Source: Roseimaritima ulvae
Lineage (GTDB): Bacteria; Planctomycetota; Planctomycetia; Pirellulales; Pirellulaceae
DNA length: 64,000 nt
NCBI RefSeq assembly: GCF_008065135.1
Contig: NZ_CP042914.1
Span: 3,224,001 to 3,288,000, forward strand
Direction of reading: 5' to 3'
Position numbers and translations under genes: made by a program. The stretch's first letter is position 1. Each line of letters opens with the position of its first letter. Under the pieces are notes generated by a model. The model did not search any database and was not told the origin of the DNA. It saw nothing but the letters and a program-made list of their open reading frames with translations. Positions 62,799 through 64,000 of this stretch are shown piece after piece.

Positions 62799-63109
62799 TT
62801 CCAACAACCAGTGCGTAATATTCTATAGGGGCTACGAAGTATAAGCGTACCAACGATACGACGCTTTGGCAGCGTCGCCTTGAAATCTCGTGACACTCTG
62901 TCGCACGACTGTTTGGTATCAATTCCGCCATAACTATTCGGCACATCACGCAATGGTGACCTACCGTTTAGGGTCCGGCAGCGAACGGCCATGCTCCTTT
63001 TCACAACGATGTTGTTTTTCCGCAACAGTCAATGTTTCGAATAAGCATCGAGCCGGGGCAGAGTCGCAGCCCTCGTATTGACGCAAACTCTTGCCACAGA
63101 ACGACTTCT
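62799..63109. other. divergent promoter region of the GTPase pair and rpoD
   Basis: No gene of support. The first 60 bases upstream of the GTPase start are AT-rich (AATATTCTATAGGGGCTACG near 62817), with TATAGG as a possible -10-like element. A second AT-richer part precedes rpoD. No operator is evident. Confidence 0.4.
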
Positions 63110-64000
63110 ATGATTTCTACTTATTCAGCAGGCAGCTTCGGCACCCCGAGTGCATTGATGGTCGGTTCAGTTGACAGCGACGAGAACCAGCACCCCGGGG
63201 AGATGGACGACATGGCAAAACGAATGGGCCGCAGCCTTCAAGATGATGCTTACGATGCTGACGAATCGGTACAACGCCGCAGTCGCGTGATGGGGATGGC
63301 GTTCGCCGATGAACAGGGTTCGCTGTCGGTCGCCGACGATGAACTGGAACCGCGTCGCCGCGAGTTGGTTGGCGACCCCACCGAAGACCCGGTTCGCATG
63401 TACCTGATGCAAATGGGCCAAATCCCGTTACTCAGCCGTGACCAAGAAGTTTCCGCGGCCAAGCAGATCGAAAAGACTCGCGAACGCTACCGGCACTCCA
63501 TGCTGTGCACCGACTTTTTGCTGCAAGGCGCCTGCAAACTGCTCGAACAGGTCCGTGACAAACAGTTGCGTCTCGATCGCACGATCGAAGTCAGCGTCAC
63601 TAACAAAAAAGAAAAAGTCGCGATCATGAAGCGGATCGTGCCCAACGTCCGCACGCTCAAACACCTGCTGGCTGAAAACCAACCCGATTATTTCACGGCC
63701 ATTAATCGCACGTTGCCGATGGCCCGTCGCCGCGCCGCTTGGCGCCGGCTGACCATTCGCCGCAACAAAGCCGTGCGATTGGTCGAGGAAATGAACCTCC
63801 GCACCAATCGTTTGCAACCGCTGTTCGATAAGCTCGAAGAAGCTTCCAAGCGGATGACGGAAATTCGCGATCTGTTGGCTCACCCAGAACTGCTGGGGGG
63901 AGCCGGGATGCCCAGCGATCACGAACTGTACGCCGAACTGCATTATCTGATGCGGATGACCTTCGAATCGCCGCGGACACTGGCTCGCCGTGTGCAACGC
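63110..64000 (+). CDS. rpoD: primary sigma factor RpoD, 5' part, cut by window edge
   Basis: 297 codons run open to the window end. After a non-conserved acidic N-terminus the sigma region 1.2 appears at residue 93: DPVRMYLMQMGQIPLLSR, with EVSAAKQIEKTRERYRHSM, the RpoD/SigA form. The following helical section (about 130-297, for example KLLEQVRDKQLRLDRTI) is the non-conserved region before region 2, which is beyond the edge. RpoD directs RNA polymerase to housekeeping promoters. ATG at 63110 has no clear ribosome site; later ATGs are possible. The product is not in the supplied ORF lengths because it lacks a stop here; the frame was read directly. Confidence 0.9.
   Translation, partial: MISTYSAGSFGTPSALMVGSVDSDENQHPGEMDDMAKRMGRSLQDDAYDADESVQRRSRVMGMAFADEQGSLSVADDELEPRRRELVGDPTEDPVRMYLMQMGQIPLLSRDQEVSAAKQIEKTRERYRHSMLCTDFLLQGACKLLEQVRDKQLRLDRTIEVSVTNKKEKVAIMKRIVPNVRTLKHLLAENQPDYFTAINRTLPMARRRAAWRRLTIRRNKAVRLVEEMNLRTNRLQPLFDKLEEASKRMTEIRDLLAHPELLGGAGMPSDHELYAELHYLMRMTFESPRTLARRVQR

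Overview
The window looks like chromosomal DNA of a planctomycete, most likely Pirellulaceae (Rhodopirellula/Roseimaritima-like). The evidence is a PSCyt1/DUF1549/DUF1553 protein followed by a DUF1501 protein, a giant LEPR-XLL/GEVED/dockerin surface protein, a B12-dependent ribonucleotide reductase, many Ser/Thr-kinase-type signalling proteins, high GC, frequent GTG/TTG starts, and several families of short palindromic repeats between genes. This assignment is an inference from gene content; no 16S rRNA is present.

Layout. 1-2946 (minus): small TPR-like gene, recO, a BamD-like lipoprotein and an LptE-like lipoprotein, apparently one operon. 3140-10492 (plus): a DUF11 secreted protein, then the PSCyt/DUF1501 pair. 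11093-12261: overlapping divergent queE and queF (queuosine precursor synthesis). 12342-17962 (minus): giant metzincin/dockerin surface protein and a DUF6702 gene. 18326-25632: SDR oxidoreductase, yidD, an ABC exporter with a ruined nucleotide site, two exopolysaccharide-type genes, an FHA protein. 25724-31404: radical SAM protein, xseB, nrdJ with tandem NrdR-type boxes upstream, and a small Cys-rich protein. 31442-39169: CPA1-type antiporter flanked by two copies of a MITE-like element, dual-specificity phosphatase, a lipid kinase translationally coupled to a PAS histidine kinase, and a divergent receiver-SpoIIE phosphatase. 39273-41671: tRNA-Pro with its terminator, parB, parA and two parS-like palindromes. 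41737-49100: DUF1015 protein, ahcY, trpF, a small membrane protein, pckA and fba. 49423-53283: AMP-binding enzyme, family-2 glycosyltransferase and FAD oxidoreductase. 53462-58822: HTH protein, a Ser/Thr kinase fused to an Hsp70-like domain, xseA. 58903-62798 (minus): two overlapping membrane-associated GTPase genes. 63110-64000: 5' part of the primary sigma factor gene rpoD.

The most interesting items are the two-gene GTPase unit, the kinase-Hsp70 fusion, the ABC exporter lacking Walker A lysine and Walker B aspartate, the NrdR-box pair upstream of nrdJ, the parS-like pair beside parAB, and repeat elements that supply the stop codons of several genes. Most long ORFs opposite these genes are GC-driven shadows and are left out.
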